Assembly (NCBI RefSeq): GCF_027563315.1
Contig: NZ_JAMKBJ010000001.1
Span: 186,001 to 250,000 of the forward strand
DNA: 64,000 nucleotides
Reading direction: 5' to 3'
Source: Paenisporosarcina quisquiliarum
GTDB taxonomy: Bacteria > Bacillota > Bacilli > Bacillales_A > Planococcaceae
Shown here: piece after piece, positions 38,230-47,589 of the stretch
Position numbering within the stretch: position 1 is the stretch's first letter
How the letters are laid out: each line of letters starts with the position of its first letter
Position numbers and translations under genes: made by a program
Notes under the pieces: generated by a model
The model's database searches: none
Told to the model about the DNA's origin: nothing
What the model saw: the letters and a program-made list of their open reading frames with translations, nothing else

Positions 38230-38733
38230 ATGAGTAACAATCGTGTATCAAGACGTCAATTCCTAAACTACACATTAACTGGTGTTGGTGGGTTTATGGC
38301 TGCAGGTATGTTAATGCCGATGGTTCGTTTTGCAATCGATCCTGTATTGCAAAAAGCTGGTGGCGGAGACTTTGTACCAACTGATAAAAAAGTGGCAGAT
38401 ATCACTGATGTGCCGGAACGTGTCGACTTTGCATTTGAACAAGTAGATGCATGGTATACATCTGAAGTAACAAGCACTGCATGGGTTTACAAAAATGGTG
38501 ACAAAATTATCGCGCTATCACCAGTCTGTAAACATTTAGGTTGTACGGTTAACTGGGCAGGTAGCCCGGATCACCCGGATCAATTCTTCTGTCCATGTCA
38601 CGCTGGCCGTTATGAAAAGAACGGTAACAACGTTAAAGGTACACCACCTCTAGGTCCGTTGGACGAGTTTGAAGTACGTGAAAAAGATGGTCTTTTACAA
38701 ATCGGTAAAACACGACCAAATACATTAGTTTAA
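38230..38733 (+). CDS. qcrA: Menaquinol:cytochrome c reductase Rieske iron-sulfur subunit
   Basis: A 167-residue Rieske protein. N-terminal SRRQFLN is a twin-arginine motif followed by a hydrophobic anchor (YTLTGVGGFMAAGMLMP). Cluster boxes: CKHLGC and CPCHAG (Cys-x-His and Cys-x2-His ligands). It accepts electrons from menaquinol outside the membrane. Start ATG 38230 follows AGAGGGGGG. First gene of qcrABC. Confidence 0.95.
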   Translation: MSNNRVSRRQFLNYTLTGVGGFMAAGMLMPMVRFAIDPVLQKAGGGDFVPTDKKVADITDVPERVDFAFEQVDAWYTSEVTSTAWVYKNGDKIIALSPVCKHLGCTVNWAGSPDHPDQFFCPCHAGRYEKNGNNVKGTPPLGPLDEFEVREKDGLLQIGKTRPNTLV

Positions 38734-38753
38734 AGTAAGGGGGTACGACGTCA

Positions 38754-39428
38754 GTGCTAAATAAGATTTATGATTGGGTGGATGAACGTCTGGATATTAC
38801 TCCTATTTGGCGTGATATTGCAGATCATGAAGTTCCAGAGCACGTTAACCCTGCACATCATTTTTCTGCATTCGTTTATTGTTTTGGGGGCTTAACGTTC
38901 TTCATCACAGTAATTCAAATTCTTTCGGGTATGTTTTTAACAATGTACTATACACCGGATATTGAAAATGCATGGAAATCCGTTTACTACTTGCAAAATG
39001 AAGTAGCATTCGGTGAAATTGTGCGTGGTATGCATCACTGGGGAGCTTCACTTGTAATCGTGATGATTTTCCTTCATACATTACGCGTATTCTTTACAGG
39101 TTCTTATAAGAAACCTCGTGAATTGAACTGGGTAGTAGGCGTTTTGATTTTAGGCGTCATGTTAGGTTTAGGATTCACTGGTTATCTACTTCCTTGGGAC
39201 ATGAAAGCGTTGTTTGCAACGAAAGTAGGTATTGAAATTGCTGCATCCGTACCATTTGTCGGCGGCGCAATTAAAACCTTGTTAGCGGGAGATGAAACAA
39301 TTCTCGGCGCACAAACATTAACACGATTCTTTGCGATTCATGTATTCTTCTTACCAGCTGCTTTGCTTGGGTTGCTTGCAGCACACTTTATCATGATTCG
39401 TAAACAAGGTATTTCAGGACCGTTGTAA
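38754..39428 (+). CDS. qcrB: Menaquinol:cytochrome c reductase cytochrome b subunit
   Basis: A 224-residue four-helix cytochrome b6-type protein. Heme-ligand His pairs are visible in VRGMHHWGASLV / LHTLRVF and in FAIHVFFLPAAL / LLAAHFI. It is the N-terminal half of a split cytochrome b; the other half is in QcrC. Start GTG 38754, with AAGGGGGT upstream. Menaquinone for this complex is made by products of hepS/menG/hepT. Confidence 0.95.
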   Translation: MLNKIYDWVDERLDITPIWRDIADHEVPEHVNPAHHFSAFVYCFGGLTFFITVIQILSGMFLTMYYTPDIENAWKSVYYLQNEVAFGEIVRGMHHWGASLVIVMIFLHTLRVFFTGSYKKPRELNWVVGVLILGVMLGLGFTGYLLPWDMKALFATKVGIEIAASVPFVGGAIKTLLAGDETILGAQTLTRFFAIHVFFLPAALLGLLAAHFIMIRKQGISGPL

Positions 39429-39468
39429 GATACAGCGTCTTTGATGATTTCTAAAAGGAGGGGACAAT

Positions 39469-40230
39469 ATGCATCGCGGAAAAGGGATGAAATTTGTCGG
39501 GGATTCTCGTGTACCTGTTAATCGCAAACCGAATATTCCAAAAGACTATTCCGAGTATCCGGGTAAAACTGAAGCTTTCTGGCCAAACTTTTTATTGAAA
39601 GAATGGTTGGTTGGTTCCGTTTTCTTAATTGGTTATTTAATCTTGACTGTTGCACATCCATCACCACTTGAACGCCAAGCGGATCCAACAGATACAGGTT
39701 ACATACCGTTACCGGACTGGTATTTCTTGTTCTTATATCAATTGTTAAAATATGAATTTGCTTCTGGTCCTTACAATGTTATCGGAGCAATCATTATTCC
39801 AGGACTTGCGTTTGGTGCCCTATTACTTGCACCATTCTTGGACAAAGGTCCAGAACGTCGTCCATTTAAACGTCCATTACCAACAGCATTTATGTTACTT
39901 GCATTGGCATCAATGATTTTCCTTACTTGGGAATCAGTGGTTAACCATGACTGGGAAGCAGCAAAAGCTCAAGGTGAAATTCGTGAAGAAGCACAATTCG
40001 ACACAGAAGCAGAAGGGTATAAAATTTACTCTGAAGCATCTTGTATCGGCTGTCACGGTAATGCATTCGAAGGTGGCCTTGGTCCATCTTTAGCAACTAC
40101 TGATAAAACAGCTGAAGAAATTATGGAAATCGCGAAAAATGGTGTTGGAACAATGCCAGCAGGTACATTTAAAGGTACTGATGAAGAATTAAAAGAGTTA
40201 GCTACATTCATTGATGAGTTAACACCATAA
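39469..40230 (+). CDS. qcrC: Menaquinol:cytochrome c reductase subunit IV-cytochrome c fusion
   Basis: A 253-residue fusion. The N-terminal part has three membrane segments like subunit IV of the b6f complex, with PLPDWYFLFLYQLLKYE (the PDWY motif of the quinol site). The C-terminal part is a small cytochrome c domain with heme site CIGCHG and Met ligand likely in GTMPAG. This fusion is typical of Bacillus. Ribosome site AGGAGGGG. Last gene of the operon before a terminator. Confidence 0.96.
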   Translation: MHRGKGMKFVGDSRVPVNRKPNIPKDYSEYPGKTEAFWPNFLLKEWLVGSVFLIGYLILTVAHPSPLERQADPTDTGYIPLPDWYFLFLYQLLKYEFASGPYNVIGAIIIPGLAFGALLLAPFLDKGPERRPFKRPLPTAFMLLALASMIFLTWESVVNHDWEAAKAQGEIREEAQFDTEAEGYKIYSEASCIGCHGNAFEGGLGPSLATTDKTAEEIMEIAKNGVGTMPAGTFKGTDEELKELATFIDELTP

Positions 40231-40242
40231 TAGATTTTGAAA

Positions 40243-40270
40243 AGAGAGTCAGGAAACTGACTCTTTTTTT
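40243..40270 (+). terminator. Terminator after qcrC
   Basis: AGAGTCAG/CTGACTCT with loop GAAA, followed by seven T residues. Confidence 0.88.
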
Positions 40271-40292
40271 GTACATAAAGGAGTCGTAAGAA

Positions 40293-40892
40293 GTGCATAC
40301 TGTACTCACTCAAATTAAATTCATATTATTTCATAAATCGTTTATGTGGTTGCTACTAGTTGTGAATATTTTAGGTACTGCGTATGGCTATTATTGGTAT
40401 AAGTGGCAACTTGAAATAACAAAACCTATCTATTTAATTTTTGTTCCTGATAGTCCAACGGCAAGTTTATTCTTCTCAATTGCTCTATTTGGATGGTTGA
40501 TCAATCGACATTTTAAACTGATAGAAGCGCTGGCTCTAATTACATTAGTAAAATATGGGCTGTGGGCAGTTGTCATGAACATCTGGACTCAGTTTGAAGG
40601 CAGCCCGATCGGTATCGTTGGATGGATGCTTATTGCAAGTCATTTTGCTATGGCAGTTCAAGCTGTGCTATATATTCCTTTTTATAAATTTAAATGGATA
40701 CATATGTTAATTGCTGCCATTTGGACATTGCATAATGACGTGATTGACTATGTATTTGGACAAATGCCGATTTATCGCAGCTTAAGCGAACATTACCAAA
40801 CAATTGGGTACTTTACATTCTGGCTGTCGATTGCTTGTATCTTATTAGCGATTAAGGTCATCAAATCGTCACCAATTCAGCAGTCTAAATAG
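40293..40892 (+). CDS. ypjA: Membrane protein (DUF1405, YpjA-like)
   Basis: A 199-residue protein with about six membrane segments. Start GTG 40293 has AAGGAG nine bases upstream. The conserved block VKYGLWAVVMNIW and the late HNDVIDY fit DUF1405. It follows qcrC as in B. subtilis ypjA. Function unknown. Confidence 0.85.
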   Translation: MHTVLTQIKFILFHKSFMWLLLVVNILGTAYGYYWYKWQLEITKPIYLIFVPDSPTASLFFSIALFGWLINRHFKLIEALALITLVKYGLWAVVMNIWTQFEGSPIGIVGWMLIASHFAMAVQAVLYIPFYKFKWIHMLIAAIWTLHNDVIDYVFGQMPIYRSLSEHYQTIGYFTFWLSIACILLAIKVIKSSPIQQSK

Positions 40893-40954
40893 TTGCTCAA
40901 TTATGTCCGGGCAGATAAAATAAGTGGTAGATAGAAAATAGGGGGATGATCCGT

Positions 40955-41632
40955 TTGGGTTTTTTGGTGTATTTTGCCGTATTGTTGTTGTTGCCATTGT
41001 ACGCGCAATTTAAAGTGAAACGAACGTATAAAAAATACTCAAAAGTACGTTCAACTTCTGGGATGACAGGTGCTCAGGTAGCACGTTTAATTTTAGATCA
41101 AAATGGTTTGCAAGATGTAAAAGTGGTAGAAAGTCACGGTTACTTGAGCGATCATTATAATCCGATGACGAAAATTGTTGCATTATCTTCGCACAACTAT
41201 CATGAAGCTTCGGTCGCAGGAACTGCAATTGCAGCACATGAGGTAGGTCATGCGATTCAACACAAAGAAGCATATTCATTTTTGAAATTCCGTCATATGT
41301 TAGTACCGGTTGCAAACATTTCATCAAACGCATCTTGGATTTTCGTAATGATCGGGATTTTTGCAAGTATGTCCAACATGTTATTACTAGGTATCGTTTT
41401 ATTAGCAGTTGGCGTGTTATTCCAAATTGTCACATTACCAGTCGAGTTTAATGCTTCTAGCCGTGCTATGACACAAATTGTTTCTCATGGAGTTATTCGT
41501 AACGAAGAAGAAACACACGCTCGTAAAGTATTAAATGCTGCTGCCATGACGTATGTTGCTGCAGCTGCAGTAGGTGTTCTTGAATTACTGCGTTTAGTAT
41601 TAATTTATACAGGCATGAGCCGAGACGAATAG
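40955..41632 (+). CDS. Membrane zinc metallopeptidase (YugP-like)
   Basis: A protein of 225 residues with an N-terminal membrane helix and two more hydrophobic stretches in the second half. The zinc-protease motif HEVGH lies after VAGTAIAA, and EFNASSRA in the later part holds a likely third ligand or catalytic region. It matches the YugP-type neutral zinc metallopeptidase family. TTG 40955 is favoured because GGGGG ends nine bases upstream; ATG 40946 abuts that run and is less likely. Substrate unknown. In B. subtilis yugP is at another locus, and ypjB occupies this place. Confidence 0.82.
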   Translation: MGFLVYFAVLLLLPLYAQFKVKRTYKKYSKVRSTSGMTGAQVARLILDQNGLQDVKVVESHGYLSDHYNPMTKIVALSSHNYHEASVAGTAIAAHEVGHAIQHKEAYSFLKFRHMLVPVANISSNASWIFVMIGIFASMSNMLLLGIVLLAVGVLFQIVTLPVEFNASSRAMTQIVSHGVIRNEEETHARKVLNAAAMTYVAAAAVGVLELLRLVLIYTGMSRDE

Positions 41633-41636
41633 AAAC

Positions 41637-41680
41637 AAAAAAAACTCACGTGCATGAATGACATGCTACGTGAGTTTTTT
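41637..41680. terminator. Bidirectional terminator
   Basis: AAACTCACGT...GCATG pairs with CATGC...ACGTGAGTTT, with A and T runs on either side; serves the converging protease and YitT-family genes. Confidence 0.85.
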
Positions 41681-41700
41681 CGTTCAGACACCTTGTTTGC

Positions 41701-42570
41701 TTAATCCAGAGGACGTTTTTGTTCATCCAGTGTAAAACCTTCTCCCATGACGTCATGTACTTCTGTCATGGAAACAAATGCATGAGGATCAATAGATGTG
41801 ATGATATTTTTTAATCGAACAATTTCATTTTTTCCTACTACACAGTACAATACTTCACGGTCCGATTTAGTAAAATGCCCAAAACCTTTTAAAACAGTAA
41901 CACCGCGGTCCATATCGCTGGCGATTCGGTCAGCAATTTCATTTTGGAATTCCGAAATAATAAATGCACCACGGGCAGCATACGCACCTTCCTGAACGAA
42001 GTCGATTACCCTCGCACCTATAAAGACGGCTACTAATGTATACATCATGGAACGCGAATCCAAGAAAGTTAACCAGGATAGAAGAATGACAGCTGCATCA
42101 AACATGAACATTGTTTTCCCCATGCTCCAGCCCACATATTTATGCGCAAGCCTCGCAATGATATCCACGCCACCAGTAGTACCACCATATCTAAAAATGA
42201 TACCTAGCCCCACTCCGACAAAAACGCCTGCAAAAAGGGCGGCTAGAAACAAATCATCTTGTATATGAATATTGATTTCGTAAATCTGGAATATCTTTAA
42301 AAATATCGAAACTGAAACTGTTCCTATGATTGTATAAACAAATACTTTTTGTCCCAAAAGACGCCAACCCAGAATAAACATTGGGATATTAAGGAGTAAA
42401 TTCATTAAAGCAGGATCAAGATTAAATACGAAAAATAAAATTAAGGTGATTCCGCTAAATCCACCCTCACCAAGTTCATTTTGAATGTTAAAATGAACAA
42501 AACCAAAACTGAAAATTGCTGCACCCAACATAATGAAAAATATATTTTTAAATTTAATGCCTTTAAGCAT
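41701..42570 (-). CDS. YitT-family membrane protein (YpjC-like)
   Basis: A 289-residue protein with five to six membrane segments in the first ~190 residues and a C-terminal DUF2179 cytoplasmic domain (REVLYCVVGKNEIVRLKNII, DPHAFVSMTEVHDVMGEGF). Start ATG 42570 follows GGGGTG; the longer open frame to 42702 has no ribosome site and overlaps the promoter of the divergent gene. Conserved GGTTGGVDIIARL is typical. Family members are poorly understood and may be transporters. B. subtilis ypjC is in this position. Confidence 0.88.
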   Translation of the reverse strand: MLKGIKFKNIFFIMLGAAIFSFGFVHFNIQNELGEGGFSGITLILFFVFNLDPALMNLLLNIPMFILGWRLLGQKVFVYTIIGTVSVSIFLKIFQIYEINIHIQDDLFLAALFAGVFVGVGLGIIFRYGGTTGGVDIIARLAHKYVGWSMGKTMFMFDAAVILLSWLTFLDSRSMMYTLVAVFIGARVIDFVQEGAYAARGAFIISEFQNEIADRIASDMDRGVTVLKGFGHFTKSDREVLYCVVGKNEIVRLKNIITSIDPHAFVSMTEVHDVMGEGFTLDEQKRPLD

Positions 42571-42628
42571 TGAAACACCCCATTTTCTGAAAAAGAATCC
42601 TAAGTTATTATCATTCATTTTCAGTATT

Positions 42629-42657
42629 TTGACAACATCATTCCTTATTATTAGGAT
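42629..42657 (+). promoter_or_regulatory. SigA promoter of the mazG/dapB operon
   Basis: Perfect TTGACA (42629-42634), 17-nt spacer, TAGGAT (42652-42657). The expected start is only about 15 nt before the first ATG, giving a very short leader. Confidence 0.65.
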
Positions 42658-42678
42658 AAGAATAGGAGTGTGAAAAGA

Positions 42679-43017
42679 ATGACATCTGAGAAAACGATTC
42701 AAACTTTACAAAAAGAAGTTGATGATTATATTGGACAATTTAAAGAAGGCTATTTTCCGCCATTTGAAATGCTTGCACGTATGACCGAAGAACTCGGGGA
42801 ATTAGCCAGGGAAGTTCAACATGTACATGGTATTAAGAAGAAAAAATCAACAGAAGCAAAAAAGAGCATGGAAGAAGAATTAGGTGATTTGCTATTTGTT
42901 CTCATCTGTTTTGCAAATGCTGAGAAAATAGATATACAACGGGCACATGATCGCGTGATGGATAAATTCAATTCTAGAGATAAACATCGCTGGACGTTAA
43001 AGGAGGAACAGTCATGA
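42679..43017 (+). CDS. ypjD: MazG-like nucleotide pyrophosphohydrolase (YpjD)
   Basis: A 112-residue all-helical protein of the MazG/dUTPase superfamily. The metal-binding ExxE...ExxD set is visible: EELGELAREV then EEELGDLLFVLIC. Start ATG 42679 is ten bases from AGGAG; the upstream in-frame GTG is too close. It probably hydrolyses non-canonical or excess nucleoside triphosphates. It overlaps dapB by 4 nt. Confidence 0.9.
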   Translation: MTSEKTIQTLQKEVDDYIGQFKEGYFPPFEMLARMTEELGELAREVQHVHGIKKKKSTEAKKSMEEELGDLLFVLICFANAEKIDIQRAHDRVMDKFNSRDKHRWTLKEEQS

Positions 43018-43808
43018 TTCGAGTGGCAATAGGTGGACCACGTGGCAAAATGGGACAAGAAGCTGTACATACAGTCATGAATAATGAGAACATGGAACTA
43101 GTGGCAGTTCTTGATCACAAAGAAATTGGAGATCTTTTGAGTGAGTCACCTGAGTTCCCTGCAAGCTATGATGTACCAGTGTTTCTGGATCTGGAAAGTC
43201 TGATTTCTTCAATTAAACCCGATGTGTTCGTCGACTTGACGACCCCACATCAAGTTTTTGAACACACGATGATGTGTTTGCAAAATGCTGTAAGACCAGT
43301 AATCGGCACAACTGGATTTAGCGAAGCACAATTGGAGCTCTGCTCAAAGATTGCCAAAGATAACGAACTTGGTTGTATTGTTGCACCAAACTTTGCGATC
43401 GGAGCTGTATTGATGATGAAATTTGCAGCTATGGCTGCCGCGTATTTTCCGGATGTTGAAATTATCGAGATGCATCATGATCAAAAACTTGATGCCCCAT
43501 CAGGAACTGCATATAAAACAGCTCAAATGATAGCTGAAGTACGCCCATCCCATAAACAAGGTCATCCAACAGAAGAAGAGACCTTGCCAGGTGCACGAGG
43601 CGCATCTTATGATGGTATCCCAATACATAGTGTAAGACTGCCTGGACTGGTTGCTCACCAACAAGTAATGTTTGGTGGAGAAGGGCAGTTGTTCACATTG
43701 AGGCATGATTCTTTCAATCGACAATCTTTCATGTCAGGTGTGACGTTTTCAATAAATCAGGTGATGGATTTAAAAGAGCTTGTGTACGGACTCGAAAACA
43801 TTTTATAA
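43014..43808 (+). CDS. dapB: 4-hydroxy-tetrahydrodipicolinate reductase
   Basis: A 264-residue enzyme. N-terminal nucleotide-binding GGPRGKMGQEAV, IGTTGFSEAQ, APNFAIGAVLMM and the catalytic block EMHHDQKLDAPSGTA. It works in lysine/diaminopimelate synthesis, which supplies peptidoglycan and, through a branch, spore dipicolinate. ATGA overlap with the MazG-like gene. mgsA follows at 19 nt. Confidence 0.96.
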   Translation: MIRVAIGGPRGKMGQEAVHTVMNNENMELVAVLDHKEIGDLLSESPEFPASYDVPVFLDLESLISSIKPDVFVDLTTPHQVFEHTMMCLQNAVRPVIGTTGFSEAQLELCSKIAKDNELGCIVAPNFAIGAVLMMKFAAMAAAYFPDVEIIEMHHDQKLDAPSGTAYKTAQMIAEVRPSHKQGHPTEEETLPGARGASYDGIPIHSVRLPGLVAHQQVMFGGEGQLFTLRHDSFNRQSFMSGVTFSINQVMDLKELVYGLENIL

Positions 43809-43827
43809 ATGATAGGATGAGAACCTT

Positions 43828-44232
43828 ATGAAAATAGCCTTAATTGCACATGATCGAAAAAAAGATGATTTAATCCAGTTTGTAACGGCTTATCGTGATA
43901 TTCTGGCTGAACACGAATTATATGCAACAGGAACTACTGGGCAACGGATTATAGATGAAACAGGTTTAACTGTCATCCGTTTTCAATCTGGCCCGCTCGG
44001 AGGAGACCAGCAAATAGGTGCCATGGTTGCAAAAAATGAAATGGATATGATTATTTTCTTCCGTGATCCTTTAACAGCCCAACCCCATGAACCGGATGTG
44101 ACGGCGTTGATTCGATTATGTGATGTGTATCAAATTCCTTTAGCAACCAATATGGGCACTGCTGAAGTGTTATTGAAAGGCCTGCAGGAAGGCTTTATAG
44201 ATTGGCGTTTATTACAGGAAAGACGTTCTTAA
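43828..44232 (+). CDS. mgsA: Methylglyoxal synthase
   Basis: A 134-residue enzyme. Signatures: [36 protein letters not shown] with the catalytic Asp in GGDQ, and [13 protein letters not shown]. It converts dihydroxyacetone phosphate to methylglyoxal, a bypass used under phosphate limitation or sugar stress. In B. subtilis mgsA is followed by bshB1 and bshA; here bshA follows directly. Bacillithiol helps to detoxify methylglyoxal in relatives, a sensible pairing. Confidence 0.96.
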   Translation: MKIALIAHDRKKDDLIQFVTAYRDILAEHELYATGTTGQRIIDETGLTVIRFQSGPLGGDQQIGAMVAKNEMDMIIFFRDPLTAQPHEPDVTALIRLCDVYQIPLATNMGTAEVLLKGLQEGFIDWRLLQERRS

Positions 44233-44249
44233 GAAAGGTTGTGAGTTTC

Positions 44250-45389
44250 ATGAAGAAATTGAAAATCGGTATAACATGCTATCCGACAGTGGGAGGTTCT
44301 GGTGTGATTGCGACTGAACTGGGGAAGCTTCTTGCTGAACGTGGCCATGAAATTCATTTCATTACGTCCAGTATGCCTTTTCGGTTAAACCGCATGGTCC
44401 CAAATATTTTCTTTCACCAAGTGGAAGTTAACAGTTACTCTGTTTTTCAATACGCACCATACGATATTGCTCTAGCGAGTAAAATGGCCGAAGTGATTAA
44501 AAAAGAGAATCTGGACATCCTCCATGTGCATTATGCAATTCCTCATGCTGTTTGTGCTGTACTTGCACGTGATATGGCTGAACAGAATGTTGGAATCGTG
44601 ACGACTTTACATGGCACAGATATTAGTGTTTTAGGATACGATTCATCCCTTACTGGTGCAATTCGCTATGGAATCGAAAAATCGGATGTTGTGACGGCAG
44701 TCTCGGATTCATTAAAAAATGAAACCTATCAATTAATCCAACCATCTCAGACCATTGAAACCATCTATAATTTTGTGGATGAACGTGAATATATGCCTTC
44801 TAAATCAAATATCAAATCTTATTTCAACATTCAAGATGATGAGAAAGTTGTTATTCATGTGTCGAACTTCCGAAAAGTGAAACATGTTGAAGATGTGGTA
44901 TCTAGTTTCGCTTACATTCGTAAAGAGATGCGTTCTAAATTACTTCTTGTCGGGGATGGACCTGAAATGAATAATATCATCAATCTAGTCGATTCTTTGG
45001 GACTAGAAAAAGATGTACTCTTTTTAGGCAAGCAGGATAATGTGTCAGAATTATACTCAATTAGCGATTTGAAATTATTACTATCTGAAAAAGAAGCGTT
45101 TGGCTTGGTTTTGCTTGAAGCTATGGCCTGCGGAGTGCCTTGTATCGGCACGAATGTAGGGGGAATACCAGAAGTCATAGAACATGGACAAAATGGCTAT
45201 ATCGCCCCTTTAAACGATGTTGAAGCAGTTGCATGCTATGCTTTGAAGATTTTAACGAATACTGATTTACATAAACGCATGAGAATGGCTTCTATTGAAA
45301 CAGTTTCTCAAAAATTCCATTCTTCAATCATTGTGGATCAGTACGAAAAGCTGTACGAGAAAGTAGTTCGACCATATGTTCACAACTGA
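44250..45389 (+). CDS. bshA: N-acetyl-alpha-D-glucosaminyl L-malate synthase BshA
   Basis: A 379-residue GT4 glycosyltransferase. N-terminal [20 protein letters not shown] is the BshA signature; C-terminal motif [20 protein letters not shown] is the GT4 E-x7-E block. It joins UDP-GlcNAc to malate, the first step of bacillithiol. Start ATG 44250 follows AAAGGTTGTGAG; the longer frame upstream lies in mgsA. It overlaps cca by 14 nt. YpdA in this window belongs to the same thiol system. Confidence 0.95.
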   Translation: MKKLKIGITCYPTVGGSGVIATELGKLLAERGHEIHFITSSMPFRLNRMVPNIFFHQVEVNSYSVFQYAPYDIALASKMAEVIKKENLDILHVHYAIPHAVCAVLARDMAEQNVGIVTTLHGTDISVLGYDSSLTGAIRYGIEKSDVVTAVSDSLKNETYQLIQPSQTIETIYNFVDEREYMPSKSNIKSYFNIQDDEKVVIHVSNFRKVKHVEDVVSSFAYIRKEMRSKLLLVGDGPEMNNIINLVDSLGLEKDVLFLGKQDNVSELYSISDLKLLLSEKEAFGLVLLEAMACGVPCIGTNVGGIPEVIEHGQNGYIAPLNDVEAVACYALKILTNTDLHKRMRMASIETVSQKFHSSIIVDQYEKLYEKVVRPYVHN

Positions 45390-46572
45390 AAATTGGCAAG
45401 CAGGAAAGTCAATTATTAGAAGGCTGAAAGAAAATGGCTATGAAGCAGTATTTGTCGGAGGAGCAGTTCGCGATTTTTTGCGACAAAAAGTTGCCAACGA
45501 CATAGACATTGCCACATGTGCATTGCCTGAAGAAGTAAAACTAATCTTCAAACGGACTGTTGATGTTGGCCTTGCACATGGAACCGTCCTGGTCATTGAA
45601 GATGGTGTTCCGATCGAAGTCACGACTTTCAGGAGCGATGGGGAATATGAAGATCACCGCAGACCTACGGATGTAAAGTTTGTCCGCTCATTGGAAGAAG
45701 ATTTGAGACGTAGAGATTTTACTATGAACGCATTAGCCATGACGGAAAGCTTTCAAATCATTGATTTGTTCAATGGTCGTCGGGATTTAGAAAACCGATT
45801 GATCCGAACTGTAGGTAATCCAATTGATCGATTTAAGGAAGATGCATTGCGTATGCTCCGTGCAATACGATTCAGTGCACAACTTGATTTTTCTATTGAT
45901 CATCAATCACTGAAAGCCATCCAGTCATGCGCTGACGATCTTTCATATGTTTCGGTAGAGAGAGTGACCGCAGAACTTGAAAAAATGTGGGTCAGTTCAA
46001 ATTTACATAAAGGAATGACCTATCTGGTCAGTAGCCAACTAGCCGACCAACTTCCAGGGGATTTCCCTTTCCATCATGACAAATGGTCGAATCTGGGAAA
46101 TCCACAAAACGCCTTGGTTTGCTGGGCATTTCTGTGTTTATTGCAGGACGAGCCATCTGTTACTGAACTGACAAAAGCGTTTAGATTATCAAATGAGTCG
46201 AAAGGTCGAATCAAACAGCTAGTTAAAGCTACGACAATTCGCTCTGAGCGAATGTTTACTGTTGATGACTTTTACCTATTTGATGAAGAGATTCTTGTAC
46301 ATGCAGAAAGTCTCGTACACGTATGGCAAATTGGAATTCCACCAATGCCAATCGAAACCATACTTAATAACAAGCGTTCATTACCAATCCAGTCAAAAAG
46401 CGATCTTGTCGTTACGGGAAAAGACTTGATGGGTTGGTTCAGTAAGCGGGGTGGCCCTTGGTTAAAAGAAGCATTGAGCGCGATTGAAATGGCCGTGCTT
46501 CACCAAAAAGTAGTGAATGATGCTACCAAAATAAAGGAATGGATAATGAATGAATCCAACAGTGAAATATGA
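45376..46572 (+). CDS. cca: CCA tRNA nucleotidyltransferase
   Basis: A 398-residue class II CCA-adding enzyme. Head domain: [10 protein letters not shown] and the metal-binding DIDIAT (DxD); then [11 protein letters not shown] and the nucleotide-selecting stretch around [19 protein letters not shown] (here [14 protein letters not shown]). It adds or repairs the 3' CCA of tRNAs. It starts inside the end of bshA and overlaps birA by 23 nt, so the run is one operon, as B. subtilis papS/cca-birA. Confidence 0.95.
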   Translation: MFTTENWQAGKSIIRRLKENGYEAVFVGGAVRDFLRQKVANDIDIATCALPEEVKLIFKRTVDVGLAHGTVLVIEDGVPIEVTTFRSDGEYEDHRRPTDVKFVRSLEEDLRRRDFTMNALAMTESFQIIDLFNGRRDLENRLIRTVGNPIDRFKEDALRMLRAIRFSAQLDFSIDHQSLKAIQSCADDLSYVSVERVTAELEKMWVSSNLHKGMTYLVSSQLADQLPGDFPFHHDKWSNLGNPQNALVCWAFLCLLQDEPSVTELTKAFRLSNESKGRIKQLVKATTIRSERMFTVDDFYLFDEEILVHAESLVHVWQIGIPPMPIETILNNKRSLPIQSKSDLVVTGKDLMGWFSKRGGPWLKEALSAIEMAVLHQKVVNDATKIKEWIMNESNSEI

Positions 46573-47533
46573 AATTACAAAACGTTTATTGACTGCAAAC
46601 GGACAGCCTTTGTCAGGTCAGCAATTGGCGGATGACTTTGGATTGTCTCGAACAGCAATCTGGAAACATATCAAGGAACTTGAAGAAGAAGGATATGAAA
46701 TAGAGACCATCAAGAAAAAAGGATATGTATTGAGCTCCTCTCCAGATTCTTTACAAGCAGCCAAAATTAATCAGTATTTAACGACAAAACGTTTCGGACA
46801 TACGATTCATTATGAAGTTTCATGTCCATCAACACAGCCCATTGCACATCAAATGGCGCAATCTGGTGCGCCAGACGGCTCAATCGTCGTATGTGAAGAA
46901 CAGACTGCAGGAAAAGGTCGGATGGCACGAGTGTGGACATCTACACAAGGAAAGGGCATTTGGATGAGTGTAATTATTAGACCGGAAATTCCACCTACTA
47001 AAGCCCCTCAATTTACATTGGTTGCTGCTGTTGCAGTTACACGCGCAATAGAAGATATTGCAGACGTACGTGCAGAAATAAAATGGCCGAATGATCTTTT
47101 AATCAATGGCAAGAAATGTACCGGGATATTAACGGAGCTCCAGGCCGATATGGATCGTGTTCATGCTATCATCTTAGGTATAGGTGTAAATGTTAACCAG
47201 CAGGTAACGGATTTCCCAGAAGAAATTCAATCAATCGCCACTTCTATTCAAATGGTGACAGGAAAGACCGTTGATCGTGCTGAACTTGTTGCCCGCATAT
47301 TGCATCATCTGGAAATTTATACAGACTTATATGTGATGCATGGTTTTGAGCCCTTGAAGATTCTTTGGGAGAGTTATTCTTGTACACTTGGAAAGCGAAT
47401 TAAAGCGATTATGATTCACCAGCAGATTGAAGGATTGGCGCTGGGCATTACAAGTGAAGGAATTCTTCAAGTGAAAACTGATGATGGCCAAATCCATGGA
47501 ATTTATTCTGCGGATATCGAAATACAAAATTAA
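46550..47533 (+). CDS. birA: Biotin-protein ligase and biotin operon repressor BirA
   Basis: A 327-residue bifunctional protein. Residues ~1-65 are a winged-helix DNA-binding domain (LSGQQLADDFGLSRTAIWKH), and the rest is the ligase with EQTAGKGRMARVW (a variant of the GRGRxxR biotinyl-AMP loop), IKWPNDLLINGKKCTGIL and a C-terminal SH3-like domain. It biotinylates acetyl-CoA and pyruvate carboxylases and represses biotin genes. Ribosome site AAAGGAATGG lies inside cca. Confidence 0.95.
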   Translation: MNPTVKYEITKRLLTANGQPLSGQQLADDFGLSRTAIWKHIKELEEEGYEIETIKKKGYVLSSSPDSLQAAKINQYLTTKRFGHTIHYEVSCPSTQPIAHQMAQSGAPDGSIVVCEEQTAGKGRMARVWTSTQGKGIWMSVIIRPEIPPTKAPQFTLVAAVAVTRAIEDIADVRAEIKWPNDLLINGKKCTGILTELQADMDRVHAIILGIGVNVNQQVTDFPEEIQSIATSIQMVTGKTVDRAELVARILHHLEIYTDLYVMHGFEPLKILWESYSCTLGKRIKAIMIHQQIEGLALGITSEGILQVKTDDGQIHGIYSADIEIQN

Positions 47534-47569
47534 CAATTAATAAACAGAATGGTATGTATAATCTCTTTC

Positions 47570-47578
47570 TGTTATAGT
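47570..47578 (+). promoter_or_regulatory. Extended -10 promoter for panBCD
   Basis: TGTTATAGT (TATAGT 47573-47578 with TGN extension), about 195 nt before the panB ATG, giving a long leader. Confidence 0.45.
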
Positions 47579-47589
47579 AAAAACGTAGG

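Noticed and set aside
41701-42702. Longer form of the YitT-family protein
   Set aside because: The extra 44 codons lack a ribosome site and overlap the promoter of the divergent MazG-like gene; ATG 42570 has a good site.
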